A stretch of 64,000 nucleotides of DNA from Sphingomonas glacialis (GCF_006439055.1 NZ_RCZC01000002.1:464106-528105), one strand, 5' to 3'; numbered from the stretch's first letter, positions 47,052 to 58,833 are shown. Numbers and translations: made by a program. The notes: generated from the sequence alone by a model not told the origin.

Positions 47052-48073
47052 AGCCCGCGCGCCTTCAGCTTGGCGTCGAGCCGCGGGAAGACGCGGCGCG
47101 CATTGCCCGCGAAGATCGCCGCGCGATCCGCCTCGGGGATGGCGAGCGCGTCGATATAGCGCTTGGTGTCGTCGAAATAGTGGCCGGTCTGCGGGTCGAT
47201 CCCGCGCACCGCGCCGACCATCTCGCTGCCGAACAGGATATTCTTGCTGTCGATCACCTCGGCCAGCAGGTTCACGCCGGGCTGGTGATAGACGCAGGTG
47301 TCGAAATACACGTTGTTCATCAGGTGCGTCGCCAGATCGGGCTGTTTGAGCATGTCGGCGAGCCCGCGATAGCGCCCCCAATGATAGGGCACTGCGCCGC
47401 CGCCGTGCGGGATGATGAAGCGCAGCGTGGGGAAATCGCGAAACAGATCGCCCTGAGTCAGCTGCATGAAGGCGATCGTGTCGGCGGCGATGTAATAAGC
47501 GCCGGTGGCGTGCATCGCCGGATTGCACGATCCCGAGACGTGGATCATCGCGGGCACATCGAGCTCGACCATCTTCTCGTAGAAGGGATACCAGAAGCGG
47601 TCGGTCAGCGGCGGCGCGGTGAAGTGGCCGCCGCCGGGATCGGGGTTGAGGTTGCAGCCGATGAAGCCACGCTCGACGACGCAGCGCTCGAGCTCGGCGA
47701 TCGAGCCCGCCATGTCGGCCTGCGGGTTCTGCGGCAGCATGCAGACGCCGACGAAGGTCTCGGGGTAAAGATCGCAGACGCGCGCGATCAGGTCGTTCGA
47801 CACCTGTGCCCATTGCAGCGCGATGCTCTCGTCGCCGACATGCGGCGCCATCGTCGAAGCACGTGGGCTGAAGATCGTCATGTCGGCGCCGCGCTCGCGG
47901 ATCAGCTTGAGCTGGTTCGCCTCGATCGTAGCGCGGATCTCGTCGTCGCTGATCGCAGGGTAAGCCGGGACCGGGGTGCCCGCCTTGAATGCCGCGGTCT
48001 GTTCGGCGCGCCACGCGTCATGCTGGGGTGGCGCCGTGGTGTAATGGCCATGGCAGTCGATCACGAGGGTCAT
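47048..48073 (-). CDS. ligJ: 4-oxalomesaconate hydratase
   Basis: A 341-residue amidohydrolase-superfamily hydratase, the same length as SYK-6 LigJ. Metal ligands start in VIDCHGHYT, then MTIFSPRAS, GCNLNPDPGGG, PAMIHVSGSCN, FIIPHGGGAVPYHWGR and SEMVGAVRGIDPQTG. It adds water to oxalomesaconate to give 4-carboxy-4-hydroxy-2-oxoadipate. Four-base overlaps join it to the demethylase and to the DUF1932 gene. Confidence 0.96.
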   Translation of the reverse strand: MTLVIDCHGHYTTAPPQHDAWRAEQTAAFKAGTPVPAYPAISDDEIRATIEANQLKLIRERGADMTIFSPRASTMAPHVGDESIALQWAQVSNDLIARVCDLYPETFVGVCMLPQNPQADMAGSIAELERCVVERGFIGCNLNPDPGGGHFTAPPLTDRFWYPFYEKMVELDVPAMIHVSGSCNPAMHATGAYYIAADTIAFMQLTQGDLFRDFPTLRFIIPHGGGAVPYHWGRYRGLADMLKQPDLATHLMNNVYFDTCVYHQPGVNLLAEVIDSKNILFGSEMVGAVRGIDPQTGHYFDDTKRYIDALAIPEADRAAIFAGNARRVFPRLDAKLKARGL

Positions 48074-48948
48074 GCGGCACATCCGAAAGCAGGAGAAAGC
48101 CGCGCATTGAGCAGCGCGAGCGTGGAATCGAGGGTATCGGTGGGGGCGACGCCGAGCGCACCGATCGCGCGCTGCCGCTCGGTGGTAGCGCGTGCCATCG
48201 CCGAGCCGGTGCCGAGGGCGTCGAGCGTCTTGACGACTTCGGTCATTTCCTCGGCGCGGCGGCCGCCATGGACGATCATCCGTTCGAGATTGTAGGCGCC
48301 ACGCTCGGCCCAGGGCCGCACGCGTTCGCTGGCGTCGAGCGAGGCGAGCACTTCTTCGCGCACCCCCGCCGCTTCGGCGGCGAGCAGGCATTCGGCGGTG
48401 AGCGCCTCGAGCCCCTTGACCATCACCGAGCGGATCATCTTGATCGCACTCGCCGCGCCGATGGTGGTGCCGACGATGCGGACGTTGGTGAAGCCGATCG
48501 CGGTCAATGCTTCGGCGCCAGCCTCGGCATGCGGGCCGGCCACGAGCAGCGGCACCTTGCGGCCGAGCGGATGGACCGGCGCCATCACCGCCACATCGAC
48601 ATAGCGGCCGCCGGCCTGCTCGATCGCCTGCGCGGCGTGGCGCTTGGTTTCGGGGGCGACCGAGTTGAGGTCGCAGAACAGCGCACCGGGCGCGATCGAC
48701 AGCGCGGTTTCTTCTGCCGCGGCGCGCGCCTGGTCGGCGGTGACGAGCGACAGGATCACCGCCCTGCCCGCTACCGCCTCACGGTTGGTCATAGCGGGCT
48801 GCGTCTGGAGTGAGGCGAAGTCAGCCAGTTTGGCGGCGCGCGTCGCCGGACCGGCGAGCTTGCGATCATATCCCGATGCCGAGAGGCCGCCGGCGAAGGC
48901 CATCGCCGCCTCTCCAAAACCGATGAAACTGGGATCTTGCGTCGCCAT
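48070..48948 (-). CDS. NAD(P)-dependent dehydrogenase, 6-phosphogluconate/DUF1932 type
   Basis: A 292-residue beta-hydroxyacid-dehydrogenase-like protein. The nucleotide fold starts FIGFGEAAMAFAGGL, the substrate-binding Ser/Gly-type loop is PVHPLGRKVPLLVAGP, and Lys in GAASAIKMIRSVMVKGLEAL is the catalytic Lys position. The C-terminal half is the DUF1932 helical domain. Such genes accompany lig clusters but no step of the standard pathway needs it; it may act on a side substrate or in oxalomesaconate handling. First gene of the seven-gene minus operon, 52 bp downstream of the LysR gene. Confidence 0.87.
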   Translation of the reverse strand: MATQDPSFIGFGEAAMAFAGGLSASGYDRKLAGPATRAAKLADFASLQTQPAMTNREAVAGRAVILSLVTADQARAAAEETALSIAPGALFCDLNSVAPETKRHAAQAIEQAGGRYVDVAVMAPVHPLGRKVPLLVAGPHAEAGAEALTAIGFTNVRIVGTTIGAASAIKMIRSVMVKGLEALTAECLLAAEAAGVREEVLASLDASERVRPWAERGAYNLERMIVHGGRRAEEMTEVVKTLDALGTGSAMARATTERQRAIGALGVAPTDTLDSTLALLNARLSPAFGCAA

Positions 48949-49000
48949 GAGAGCAGGGTGGCGAAGACGCGCCCGCCCCGCCAATCACAATTGCCACCCG

Positions 49001-50209
49001 CTATCGGTTTTCCGGAAGTCTCGTTTCGCGGACTGCCGCGCGGAGCAGCTGGAGGAAATGCTCCTGCTCGGGCGTCGGACGCCAATTCTGCCGGACCGTC
49101 AGCCCGATCGTCCGCACAGCCTGCGCGATCGGATCGCCGATCTGGCGGAGCACGCCGGTCGCGAGCTCGGGCGCGACCTGGTCGGGCGACAGCAACGTCA
49201 GGAAATCGCTGTCGCGCAGCACGCCGCGGATCACCATCACCGATCCACATTCGATCGGCGCCTCGGGCACCGCGCCATCGGCAAACAGGCCCTGCCATAA
49301 CGTGCGCAAGGGCGATCCATGGGGCGCGACGATCCATGGATAGCGCAGCAGGTCGGCGGGTTCGGGCGTGCGCCCGGCGAGCGGATGATCGACCCGTCCG
49401 ACGATCACCAGGCGGTCCTCGAACAACGGGGCCTGTTCGAGCCCGGCAGGCGCGACCTCGCGCAACGCGCCGATCATCACGTCGATCTCGCCATCGAGCA
49501 GCGGCTCGACCAGTTCGCGCCACGATCCCTCGCGCACGTCGACCGTAACGCGCGCCTCGCTCCGCGCGAACGCCGCGATCGCATGCGGCAGGACGAGCGC
49601 GCGACACAAAGGCATCGCGCCGATCGCGATCCGCTCGGCAGCGCCCTCGGGCAGCGCCTCGACCAGCCCCGCGGCGAGTTCGAGCACCGCCAGCCGCGCG
49701 CCGCGCGCGAGGCGTCGCCCGGCGTGCGTCAATGCCACGCCCCGCCCGCGCCGCTCGACCAAAGGCACGCCATACAGGCTCTCGAGATCGCGCACCGCGC
49801 GGTGCACCGCAGGCTGCGACTGCCCTTGCTGGAGCGCCGCCGCCGCGAAGCTGCCGGCATTCGCCAAGGCGAGGTACGCGCGCAGCTGCGTCGCGGTGAT
49901 CAGCCGTTCGGGCCGTGCAAACCCCCGCGCCCCGCTGCGCGCGCTCGCGCGCGACGCCTCGGCAAGCCGCGCGTAGGCCGCGCGGATCCGCACCACCAGC
50001 GCGGCGCCGGCCGCAGTCGCGCTCACCCCGTCGGCGCGTCGATCGAGCAAGGCGACGCCGAGCTGCCGCTCGACCTTGGCAATCCCCTGCGTCAGCGCCG
50101 GCTGCGACAGATTCTCCGCCTCGGCCGCAAGGCTGATGCTGCCAAGCTCGGTCGCGGTCGCCAGCGCGTGAAGGTGACGGAGATTGAGGTCGAGCGGATC
50201 GTGCGCCAT
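49001..50209 (-). CDS. LysR-type regulator with two helix-turn-helix domains
   Basis: A 402-residue protein, about 100 longer than usual LysR regulators. Two successive DNA-binding domains are seen: residues 8-67 (LRHLHALATATELGSISLAA, LSQPALTQGIAKVERQLGVALLDRR) and residues 105-165 (TQLRAYLALANAGSFAAAAL, SQPAVHRAVRDLESLYGVPLVERRG). A single periplasmic-binding-like effector domain follows. It lies between the two divergent lig operons and is likely the LigR/GalR-like activator for protocatechuate or its ring-cleavage product. Start at MAHDPLDL, six bases from a dyad. Confidence 0.9.
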   Translation of the reverse strand: MAHDPLDLNLRHLHALATATELGSISLAAEAENLSQPALTQGIAKVERQLGVALLDRRADGVSATAAGAALVVRIRAAYARLAEASRASARSGARGFARPERLITATQLRAYLALANAGSFAAAALQQGQSQPAVHRAVRDLESLYGVPLVERRGRGVALTHAGRRLARGARLAVLELAAGLVEALPEGAAERIAIGAMPLCRALVLPHAIAAFARSEARVTVDVREGSWRELVEPLLDGEIDVMIGALREVAPAGLEQAPLFEDRLVIVGRVDHPLAGRTPEPADLLRYPWIVAPHGSPLRTLWQGLFADGAVPEAPIECGSVMVIRGVLRDSDFLTLLSPDQVAPELATGVLRQIGDPIAQAVRTIGLTVRQNWRPTPEQEHFLQLLRAAVRETRLPENR

Positions 50210-50215
50210 ACCCTC

Positions 50216-50234
50216 CCATAGTATAATCTTATGG
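50216..50234. promoter_or_regulatory. LysR-type dyad CCATA-N9-TATGG
   Basis: A perfect interrupted palindrome with a T-N11-A core in the 93-bp gap between the LysR gene and ligK, and locally AT-rich. It fits a LysR recognition site for the divergent ligK operon and autoregulation. Confidence 0.6.
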
Positions 50235-50302
50235 CCGTGCACGAGATTTGATTTGGGGGTTTCGGCCGCGCCGGGCACTCCGACGCCGCAAGGAGAGTGA
50301 GC

Positions 50303-50969
50303 ATGGCCGGACGCGTGGTACGCGAGATTTCGCGAGTGGAGCAGAGCGTGATCGATGGTCTCGCCCATGCCGGCGTGGCGACCGTGCACGAGGCGCAGGG
50401 GCGCATCGGCCTGCTCGCGCATTACATGCGGCCGATCTATTCCGGAGCGCGGATCGCCGGATCGGCGGTCACCATCTCGTCGCCGCCGGGCGACAATTGG
50501 ATGCTCCACGTGGCGATCGAGCAATTGAAGGAAGGCGACATCCTCGTCCTCGCGCCGACCTCGCCGTGTGTCGATGGCTATTTCGGCGACCTGCTGGCGA
50601 CCAGCGCGATGGCGCGCGGCTGTCGCGGGCTGGTGATCGACGCGGGCGTGCGCGACGTGCGCGACCTCAAGGAAATGGGCTTCCCGGTCTGGTCGAAGGC
50701 GGTGTTCGCGCAAGGGACCATCAAGGCGACGCTCGGCTCGGTCAACGTGCCGATCGTCTGCGCGGGCGCGGCGATCGAGGCGGGCGACGTGATCGTCGCC
50801 GATGACGATGGCGTCTGCGTCGTCAAGCGCGCCGATGCGCCAGCCGTGCTCGAAGCGGCGCGCAAGCGCGAGGCGAACGAGGAATCGAAGCGCCAGCGGC
50901 TCGCGGCGGGCGAGCTCGGGGTCGATATCTACGATATGCGCGGCAAGCTCGAAGCGCTGGGGCTGCGCT

Positions 50970-50977
<8 letters not shown>
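50303..50977 (+). CDS. ligK: 4-carboxy-4-hydroxy-2-oxoadipate aldolase / oxaloacetate decarboxylase
   Basis: A 224-residue RraA-fold class II aldolase that splits CHA to pyruvate and oxaloacetate. [70 protein letters not shown] and the metal-binding DD region match LigK. The start at ATG 50303 has AAGGAG at proper spacing; the in-frame GTG at 50297 is too close. It starts the plus-strand operon and overlaps ligU. Confidence 0.95.
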
Positions 50978-52912
<1,935 letters not shown>

Positions 52913-52937
52913 CCCGCCCGTTGCATTCGGAGCTGCC

Positions 52938-53957
52938 ATGACCTTGCCGACCCGCACGATCGGCCCGTTCACCGTCTCGGCGATCGGGCTCGGCTGCATG
53001 AACCTCAGCCATGCCTACGGCGTTCCACCGACCGCCGAGGACGGCGCGCGGTTGCTCAATCAAGCGCTCGATCTCGGCTACACGCTGCTCGATACCGCGG
53101 CGCTCTATGGCGGCGGCGAGAATGAACGGCTGATCGGGCGCGCGGTGATGCACCGCCGCCGCGAATTCACGCTGTCGTCGAAATGCGTACTCGACATGAT
53201 CGACGGCAAGCGCAGCCTCGATGGCTCGCCCGCCGCGATCGCGCGCACGCTCGACGGCGCGCTGGAGCGGCTCGGCACCGACCATATCGACCTCTATTAC
53301 ATGCACCGGCTCGACCGCCGCGTCCCGATCGAGGAGTCGATCGGCGCGCTGGTCCGCGCCAAGGACGCCGGCAAGATCGGCGCGATCGGCCTGTCCGAAA
53401 TGTCGGCCGCGACGATCCGCCGCGCGCACGCGGTTCATCCGATCGCGGCGGTGCAGTCCGAATATTCGCCCGCCGTGCGCAACCCCGAAGTCGCGGTGCT
53501 CGATGCGTGCGCCGAGCTCGGCATCGCGCTCGTAGCCTTCTCGCCGGTGGCGCGCGGGCTGCTCGCTGGCGCGATCCATGACGACACCTATGCCGCGGGT
53601 GACATCCGCCGCCCAATGCCCCGCTTCGTCGAGCCGTTGCTGTCGGAGAATCTGAAGCTCGTCGCGGCGTTCGACGCGCTCGCCGCACAGGCCGGCCTCA
53701 CCCCGGCGCAGCTCGCACTCGGATGGGTGCTCGCCCAGCGGCCCTTCATCATCCCGATCCCGGGTACGACCGACGCACCGCATCTCGCCGAAAACCTGGC
53801 GGCGGCATCGCGCCCGCTGGCAGCGGACCTGGTCGATGCGATCGACCAGCTCTTTCCGCCAGGCGCGCTAAAGGGTCCGCGCTACACCGCGGCGATGCAG
53901 GCGCAGATCGATACCGAGCTGCTGCCCGACGAGGAAATCGCCGCGCCGGCGGCCTGA
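52938..53957 (+). CDS. aldo/keto reductase
   Basis: A 339-residue TIM-barrel oxidoreductase. The catalytic Asp-Tyr-Lys-His tetrad sits in LLDTAALYG, SSKCV and YYMHRLD; GKIGAIGLSEMSAATI and VQSEYSPAVRN follow, and the NADPH site is in IPIPGTTDAPHLAENLAA. It is 25 bp after ligI and probably co-transcribed. It may handle an aromatic aldehyde or ketone that feeds the pathway; not part of the known lig route. Confidence 0.9.
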   Translation: MTLPTRTIGPFTVSAIGLGCMNLSHAYGVPPTAEDGARLLNQALDLGYTLLDTAALYGGGENERLIGRAVMHRRREFTLSSKCVLDMIDGKRSLDGSPAAIARTLDGALERLGTDHIDLYYMHRLDRRVPIEESIGALVRAKDAGKIGAIGLSEMSAATIRRAHAVHPIAAVQSEYSPAVRNPEVAVLDACAELGIALVAFSPVARGLLAGAIHDDTYAAGDIRRPMPRFVEPLLSENLKLVAAFDALAAQAGLTPAQLALGWVLAQRPFIIPIPGTTDAPHLAENLAAASRPLAADLVDAIDQLFPPGALKGPRYTAAMQAQIDTELLPDEEIAAPAA

Positions 53958-53981
53958 CCGCCGACGCCGTGCCGCCATCGC

Positions 53982-56228
53982 TTAAAAGGTCTTGGTCAGC
54001 GAGAAGCGCGCGGAGCGGGGTTCGAGCGGATGCTGCTGGAAGCCGGCCACCCCCTCGCTCGGCTCGCCCGGCAGGCGGCTGGTGTAATAATAATCGGCGG
54101 CTGCATCGCGGCTGTTGAACAGGTTGAAGATGCCGACGCCGATCTGCCAGCCGTGCGGCAAGGCATAGCCGATGTTGAGGTTCCACTCGCTATAGCCGCG
54201 GTCGATCGGCAGCGCGTCGCCGTCGCTCAGATGATGCGTGCCGAGCCGGCGCCACACGAGACTGCCCGACCAGCCGCCGAGCTTGTCGACCAGAATGCCC
54301 GCCGAATAGATGAAGTTCGGCGCATCGGCGATGTACGGCCCGGCGAGCCCGTAGGCGGCGAGATCGGCGGTACGATAGCGCGGCTTGGCGAAGGCGAGGT
54401 CGGCATTGAGTTCGAGCCAGCGGAACGGATGATATTGGCCCGAAACCTCCAGCCCCGTGCGTCGGCTCGGCGCGCCCGCCTCGTCCTGCCCGGTATCGGC
54501 ATTGTACCGCAGCTCCGAATCGAAATCCTGCTGGAACACGGCGAGCTGCAGCGACAGGCGCGGGATGATGTTCGACCGGATCCCGATCTCGAAGCCCGTC
54601 GTCTGCGCGAGCAACGGCGTGCTGCCGCTGGCGAGCGGCGTGCCGACGGCGGGCACCGTGCCGTACACCCCGCGCACGTCGTTCGAATGGAAGCCGCGGC
54701 CGTAGCTCGCATAGAGTTCGGTCTTGGCGAACGGCCCGACCGCGACGCTTGCCTTGGGCTGTGCCAGCCATTGGTCGCCACGCCCGCGCGTGCCGGTGAC
54801 GAAGCTCACGTCGCTCGCCCGGTAATATTCCTCGCGCAGGCCGACGATGGTGCGCAGCCACGGCGTCCAGTGCAGCGTGTTCTGCACATATGGCGCGATG
54901 TCGAGCATGTGGACGCGGTCGGCGGTGCAATAGCCGTTGACCGCGGCATAGGTCAGGATCGGCCCATCGTCCTGCTGCAGGTTGCAATAGTCGAGCGTCG
55001 TGGTGCGGCCGCGCGTATGCTTACGATCGACGAACGCGGTGTCGTAGCGCGCCTGCAGCCCGACCACCGTCTCGCTTTGGAGCGTTCCGAAGCGGCTCTG
55101 AAAGGTATAGGCCGCCGTCCCGCCGAAGGTATTGCGATCCTCGCTCTGCGACGCCTGATCGCCGTTCACGGGATCATAGAGATAGTGGGTGAAGTTGTTC
55201 CACAGCGTCATCGTGCTGTGGATCGCATAGAGGCTGACGGCGAGTTGCCCGGCGCCGACCGGTTTGTCGAGGTGCGCCGACAGGCTGTAGCGGAGCGACT
55301 CGCTGTGGTCGGACGGATCGAGCGTGCCGAAGCGATCGATCAGCCCCCCCTCGACCGCGCGCAGCGGCTGATCGGTGATCAGGCCACCACCGCTCTGGTA
55401 GAACATTCCCGTCACGCTCAGGCCGTCGGTCGCATTGCCCTGGCTGTAGCGCAGCGTCGCATTGACCTTCTTGAAGTCCTGCGCGGGCTTCCACGGACCA
55501 TCGTAATACGCGAGGTCGATCGCGGCGAGCAGCCGGCGGTCGTCGCCGAGCCGGACCGTGCCGCCGCCGAACAGCTCCTGATAACCATCGGTGCCGACCG
55601 TCACCCGCGCCTGGTTCGGGATCTCGTTGGCGATGCGCGTGTGGGCCGAGGCGACCGAGCCGAAATCGCCGATCCCGGCATAATAGGGCCCCTTGGTATA
55701 ATCGATCGCGCTGACGATCTGGGGAATGAGGAAATTGAGGTCGGAATAGCCCTGCCCGTGCGTGTTGCTCGGCCGGTTGACGGGCATGTCGTCGACGAAG
55801 CTGGCAAAGTCGGTGCCGTGGTCGAGATTATACCCGCGGATGAGATATTGCTGCGCCTTGCCCTCGCCCGAATGGATCGTGACGACCAGCCCCGGAATGC
55901 TCTCGAACAGCTGTCCCGGACGGTATATCGGGCGCAGCGCGACTTCCTTCGCGGTGATCGTCCCTTGGCTTGCGGTCGCCGCGCGGCCGAGCAGGTCGAG
56001 CCGCGAGGCGGTGACGATGATATCGGTGTTCTGCAGAGCCGGCGTGGCGGGATCGGGCGCGTCCACAGCCGACGGTCCGCCCGCAACGGCCGTCGCAGGA
56101 TCGACGATCAACGGCGATGCGGCGCGATCCCCGCCCCCTGCCGCGGATTGGGCGGATGCGGGACACGGGTCCAGCAGATACAATCCGGCTACCGATGCCA
56201 GCAGCAATGCGCGTCCTATCAAGTCCAT
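53982..56228 (-). CDS. TonB-dependent receptor
   Basis: A 748-residue outer-membrane receptor without STN domain. Signal peptide MDLIGRALLLASVAGLYLLD ... ASAQ. TonB box near DIIVTASR, plug with LFESIPGLVVTIHSGEGKAQQYLIRGYNLDHGTDF in pieces, and a barrel ending ARFSLTKTF. A variant plug pattern (HGQGYSDLNFLIPQ, DYTKGPYYAGIGDFGSV) marks a subfamily whose ligands I do not know. GAGAGGG precedes the ATG. It is convergent with the AKR gene and divergent from the cytochrome b561 gene, with which it may share control. Confidence 0.92.
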   Translation of the reverse strand: MDLIGRALLLASVAGLYLLDPCPASAQSAAGGGDRAASPLIVDPATAVAGGPSAVDAPDPATPALQNTDIIVTASRLDLLGRAATASQGTITAKEVALRPIYRPGQLFESIPGLVVTIHSGEGKAQQYLIRGYNLDHGTDFASFVDDMPVNRPSNTHGQGYSDLNFLIPQIVSAIDYTKGPYYAGIGDFGSVASAHTRIANEIPNQARVTVGTDGYQELFGGGTVRLGDDRRLLAAIDLAYYDGPWKPAQDFKKVNATLRYSQGNATDGLSVTGMFYQSGGGLITDQPLRAVEGGLIDRFGTLDPSDHSESLRYSLSAHLDKPVGAGQLAVSLYAIHSTMTLWNNFTHYLYDPVNGDQASQSEDRNTFGGTAAYTFQSRFGTLQSETVVGLQARYDTAFVDRKHTRGRTTTLDYCNLQQDDGPILTYAAVNGYCTADRVHMLDIAPYVQNTLHWTPWLRTIVGLREEYYRASDVSFVTGTRGRGDQWLAQPKASVAVGPFAKTELYASYGRGFHSNDVRGVYGTVPAVGTPLASGSTPLLAQTTGFEIGIRSNIIPRLSLQLAVFQQDFDSELRYNADTGQDEAGAPSRRTGLEVSGQYHPFRWLELNADLAFAKPRYRTADLAAYGLAGPYIADAPNFIYSAGILVDKLGGWSGSLVWRRLGTHHLSDGDALPIDRGYSEWNLNIGYALPHGWQIGVGIFNLFNSRDAAADYYYTSRLPGEPSEGVAGFQQHPLEPRSARFSLTKTF

Positions 56229-56550
56229 CCCTCTCGGCGTCTCTGTTCTCGAGCAAGAGGCTAGCGCGACGGCGGCGATCGCCAAGTTATCAACGGTCTG
56301 GAGTACGTTACCGAACCGTACGCGTCCGTTACCGCGGCGCCAATACCGCCTGCGTAACGATGTCAAGGATGGCGCCGGCGCCCGTTCAGCCCGCGCGGAC
56401 GCGACGCTCGCGACCGCCCAGCGTTCAGCACGACACAACTGACCGCATAGTGCAAATATGACTATCCATTCATTGGCGGCGCGGTATATTCGCGGACGTC
56501 CACCACGATCGTGCCGTGCATGCAGAAACGGCAGAACCCAGGGAGAGCAT
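56229..56550. other. divergent promoter region, TonB receptor / cytochrome b561
   Basis: About 320 bp with no gene. It should hold both promoters. A 31-codon in-frame extension of the cytochrome gene (from 56458) is Arg-rich and not believed. Confidence 0.4.
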
Positions 56551-57324
56551 ATGGTCGCGATAGCCGCCGACGACGATCGGCAATATAGCAGCGTGCAGAT
56601 CGGCGATCACGCCCGCTACACGCGGGTGGCGATGTGGCTCCACTGGGCGATCGCCGCGTTCATTCTCTATAACCTCATCAGCGGCCTGCTCATCTGGGAC
56701 GTCGCCAAGGATTTCTTCAAGACGCACCGCGCGTTTTACGGCTTCGGCATCACGACGCACCTCTCGGCGGGCATGACCGTGCTCGCGCTGAGCGTGGTGC
56801 GGATCGTCTGGCGCCTGGCGCACGAGCCGCCGGCCTATTCGGCGGGCATGAAGCCGGTGGAGCGCCATGCCTCGCATATCGTCCATTTCCTGCTCTACAC
56901 TGCGATGGTCGTGATGCCGCTGCTCGGATGGGCGATCCTGTCCGCGCATCCGCCTGCCGGCTCGCCGGGCTCAAAGGTCGCCAAGCTGCCGATGGCGGCG
57001 TCGCCGATGGCCCGTCCCGCGGGTGGCGCGGGTGGCGCGCCCGGCGGTCCCGGCGGCCCGCCGGCACGTATGGGTCCGCCCGGTATCTGGTGGATCGTGC
57101 CGCTGCCGATGATCACGCCGATCACCAATATCGGGTTCGAACCGGGCGGCGTCAAACCGCAGCACGAGCTGCATGAGCAGTTTGCCGAATGGCACAAGAT
57201 CGGTGGCTATCTGATGATCGTGCTGCTGCTGGCGCATATCGCCGGCGCGCTCAAACATCAGATCATCGACAAGGAGCCCCAGTTCCAGCGCATGGGGGCC
57301 GGCAGGCGCAGACCGCTCGTCTAA
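56551..57324 (+). CDS. cytochrome b561-type membrane protein
   Basis: A 257-residue b-type cytochrome with four helices: ~25-45 (AMWLHWAIAAFILYNLISGLLIW), ~62-82 (HLSAGMTVLALSVVRIVWRL), ~105-125 (HIVHFLLYTAMVVMPLLGWAIL) and ~215-235 (HKIGGYLMIVLLLAHIAGALKH). Conserved His in each group should bind two haems. Between helices 3 and 4 lies a Gly/Pro-rich insert (MARPAGGAGGAPGGPGGPP) not usual for the family. GGGAGAG precedes the ATG. It would pass quinol electrons, perhaps to the dihaem cytochrome c encoded nearby. Confidence 0.9.
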   Translation: MVAIAADDDRQYSSVQIGDHARYTRVAMWLHWAIAAFILYNLISGLLIWDVAKDFFKTHRAFYGFGITTHLSAGMTVLALSVVRIVWRLAHEPPAYSAGMKPVERHASHIVHFLLYTAMVVMPLLGWAILSAHPPAGSPGSKVAKLPMAASPMARPAGGAGGAPGGPGGPPARMGPPGIWWIVPLPMITPITNIGFEPGGVKPQHELHEQFAEWHKIGGYLMIVLLLAHIAGALKHQIIDKEPQFQRMGAGRRRPLV

Positions 57325-57390
57325 GCGGTCGCGAGAACCAGCAAAGGCCGTCGGCACCGCGCCGGCGGTCTTTTGCATGTGCGACGGGGC

Positions 57391-58681
57391 TTACTCGCCG
57401 GCGCGGTCGGGCTGCCAGATCTTGTCGGCATGGATCGGGCGCACCAGCACGAGCGAACTGCCGAGGTTGAGGTTGCCGAGCGTGCGCACCTCGAACAGCG
57501 CCTCGAACGCGCCGCCGCCGCTGCGGGCATCGATCGTGTCGAGCTGCTGCTTGTCGACCGAGACTTCAGCCATCTGCGCCACCGCGGCATCGCGCGTTCC
57601 CGCGACGATGATGATCCGGTTGCCCGCCGGACCGGGCAAACTGGCGAGATAGCCATAGTCGCGCTGCGGCACCTTGCCGTCCGCCACCAGCCCCCAGTCC
57701 GACTTGAAATGGCGGCCGCTGGCCTTGTCGATCAGCTCGTCATAGTTCGCGCCGATCTTGAAGCCCGAGGCGCGGAACAGCGGCGCCTGCAGCGGACCCA
57801 GCCCGCTGAGAAAGCCGACATAGACGACATTGACGGTCTTGAAGAGATCGGCCTCGAGCGTCGATATGGTGGAAATCCGCGGTCGGATGCCGCTCGACGC
57901 CGCCGCCGCATCGATGATCGGCAACAGGCTGCCCAGAGCGGGCCCGCTCGCGGTCGGCAGATAATGCAGGTTGAGATCGATGTAGCGCCCCATCTCCTCG
58001 GGGTGACTCATCAGATGCGCGTCGAGCTCCTCGCGCGAATTGATCGAGAAGTCGCGCACCAGCCGCGACACCGTGACGCCGTCACTGGCGTCGCCGAAGA
58101 TATAATAGTCGCCCAAGCGCGATCGCGGTCGGCCGCTTGTTCTGCGCCAGCGGCTGCCACAATTTGTTGAGCACCGGACGGACTTCGGACGGGAGCCGAT
58201 CGATGAAATAGACCCAGGTCGCGGCATTGACCGCCAGGAGCGCCACCACCGCCACGCCGATCCACGCGCGGCGTTTTGTGCGTCTCGGCTCGGGCGCGGC
58301 GACCGCAGGCAGATCGGGCGCCGGGGCCGGTTCCGGCGCGGCGATCCCCGGCTCGGCGAGCACCAGATGATATTCGCCGAGCGGGATCGAGATCCGATTG
58401 GCGGCCAGCGGCGCGGCGCGATAATGTTCCTCGAGCTTACGCCGCAGCCGGTGGATATAGACCCGCACCGAGGCGTCGAGCATCATGTCGAAATCGGTCG
58501 TCTTGTTGAAGACTTCCTGCGCGATCTCGATTTCCTTGGGGATGCGGCCGGCCAGCGAACGCTCGAGCAGAAAATCGAACAGCCGGATCAACGGCTCCGA
58601 GCGACCGAGGCTGCCGCTGTCGCGGATCGACGCGGCTTCGGCGGCCAGGCGCTCGCGATATTCGGTCGGGTCGGGTTTCAT
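57391..58681 (-). pseudogene. membrane-bound winged-helix regulator gene, frameshifted
   Basis: The N-terminal part (from MKPDPTEYRERL at 58681) has a winged helix of the CadC/OmpR kind (PLIRLFDFLLERSLAGR, EVFNKTTDFDMMLDASVRVYIHRLRRKL), a linker and a single membrane helix at ~140-160 (AWIGVAVVALLAVNAATWVYF). After TAIALG the reading frame moves: GDYYIFGDASDGVTVSRLVRDF continues in another frame to 57391 as a ~240-residue periplasmic sensor domain. One extra base in the CCCAAG run near 58113-58116 explains it. Either a real frameshift or a sequencing error. It is divergent from the cytochrome c operon it probably regulates. Confidence 0.82.
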
Positions 58682-58833
58682 GAAATCTTGCAGTCAATCA
58701 ACCAAGGGAAGGATCGCGCGCACACCACCATAGTTCCTCGCCGTTCGATCCTACGCGGCGTAACGCCAGCCGCAACATGTACGTTACCGTTCGCTGCTGG
58801 ACCCGCAAAATGCGATCGGTCAAGCGAACAGCC

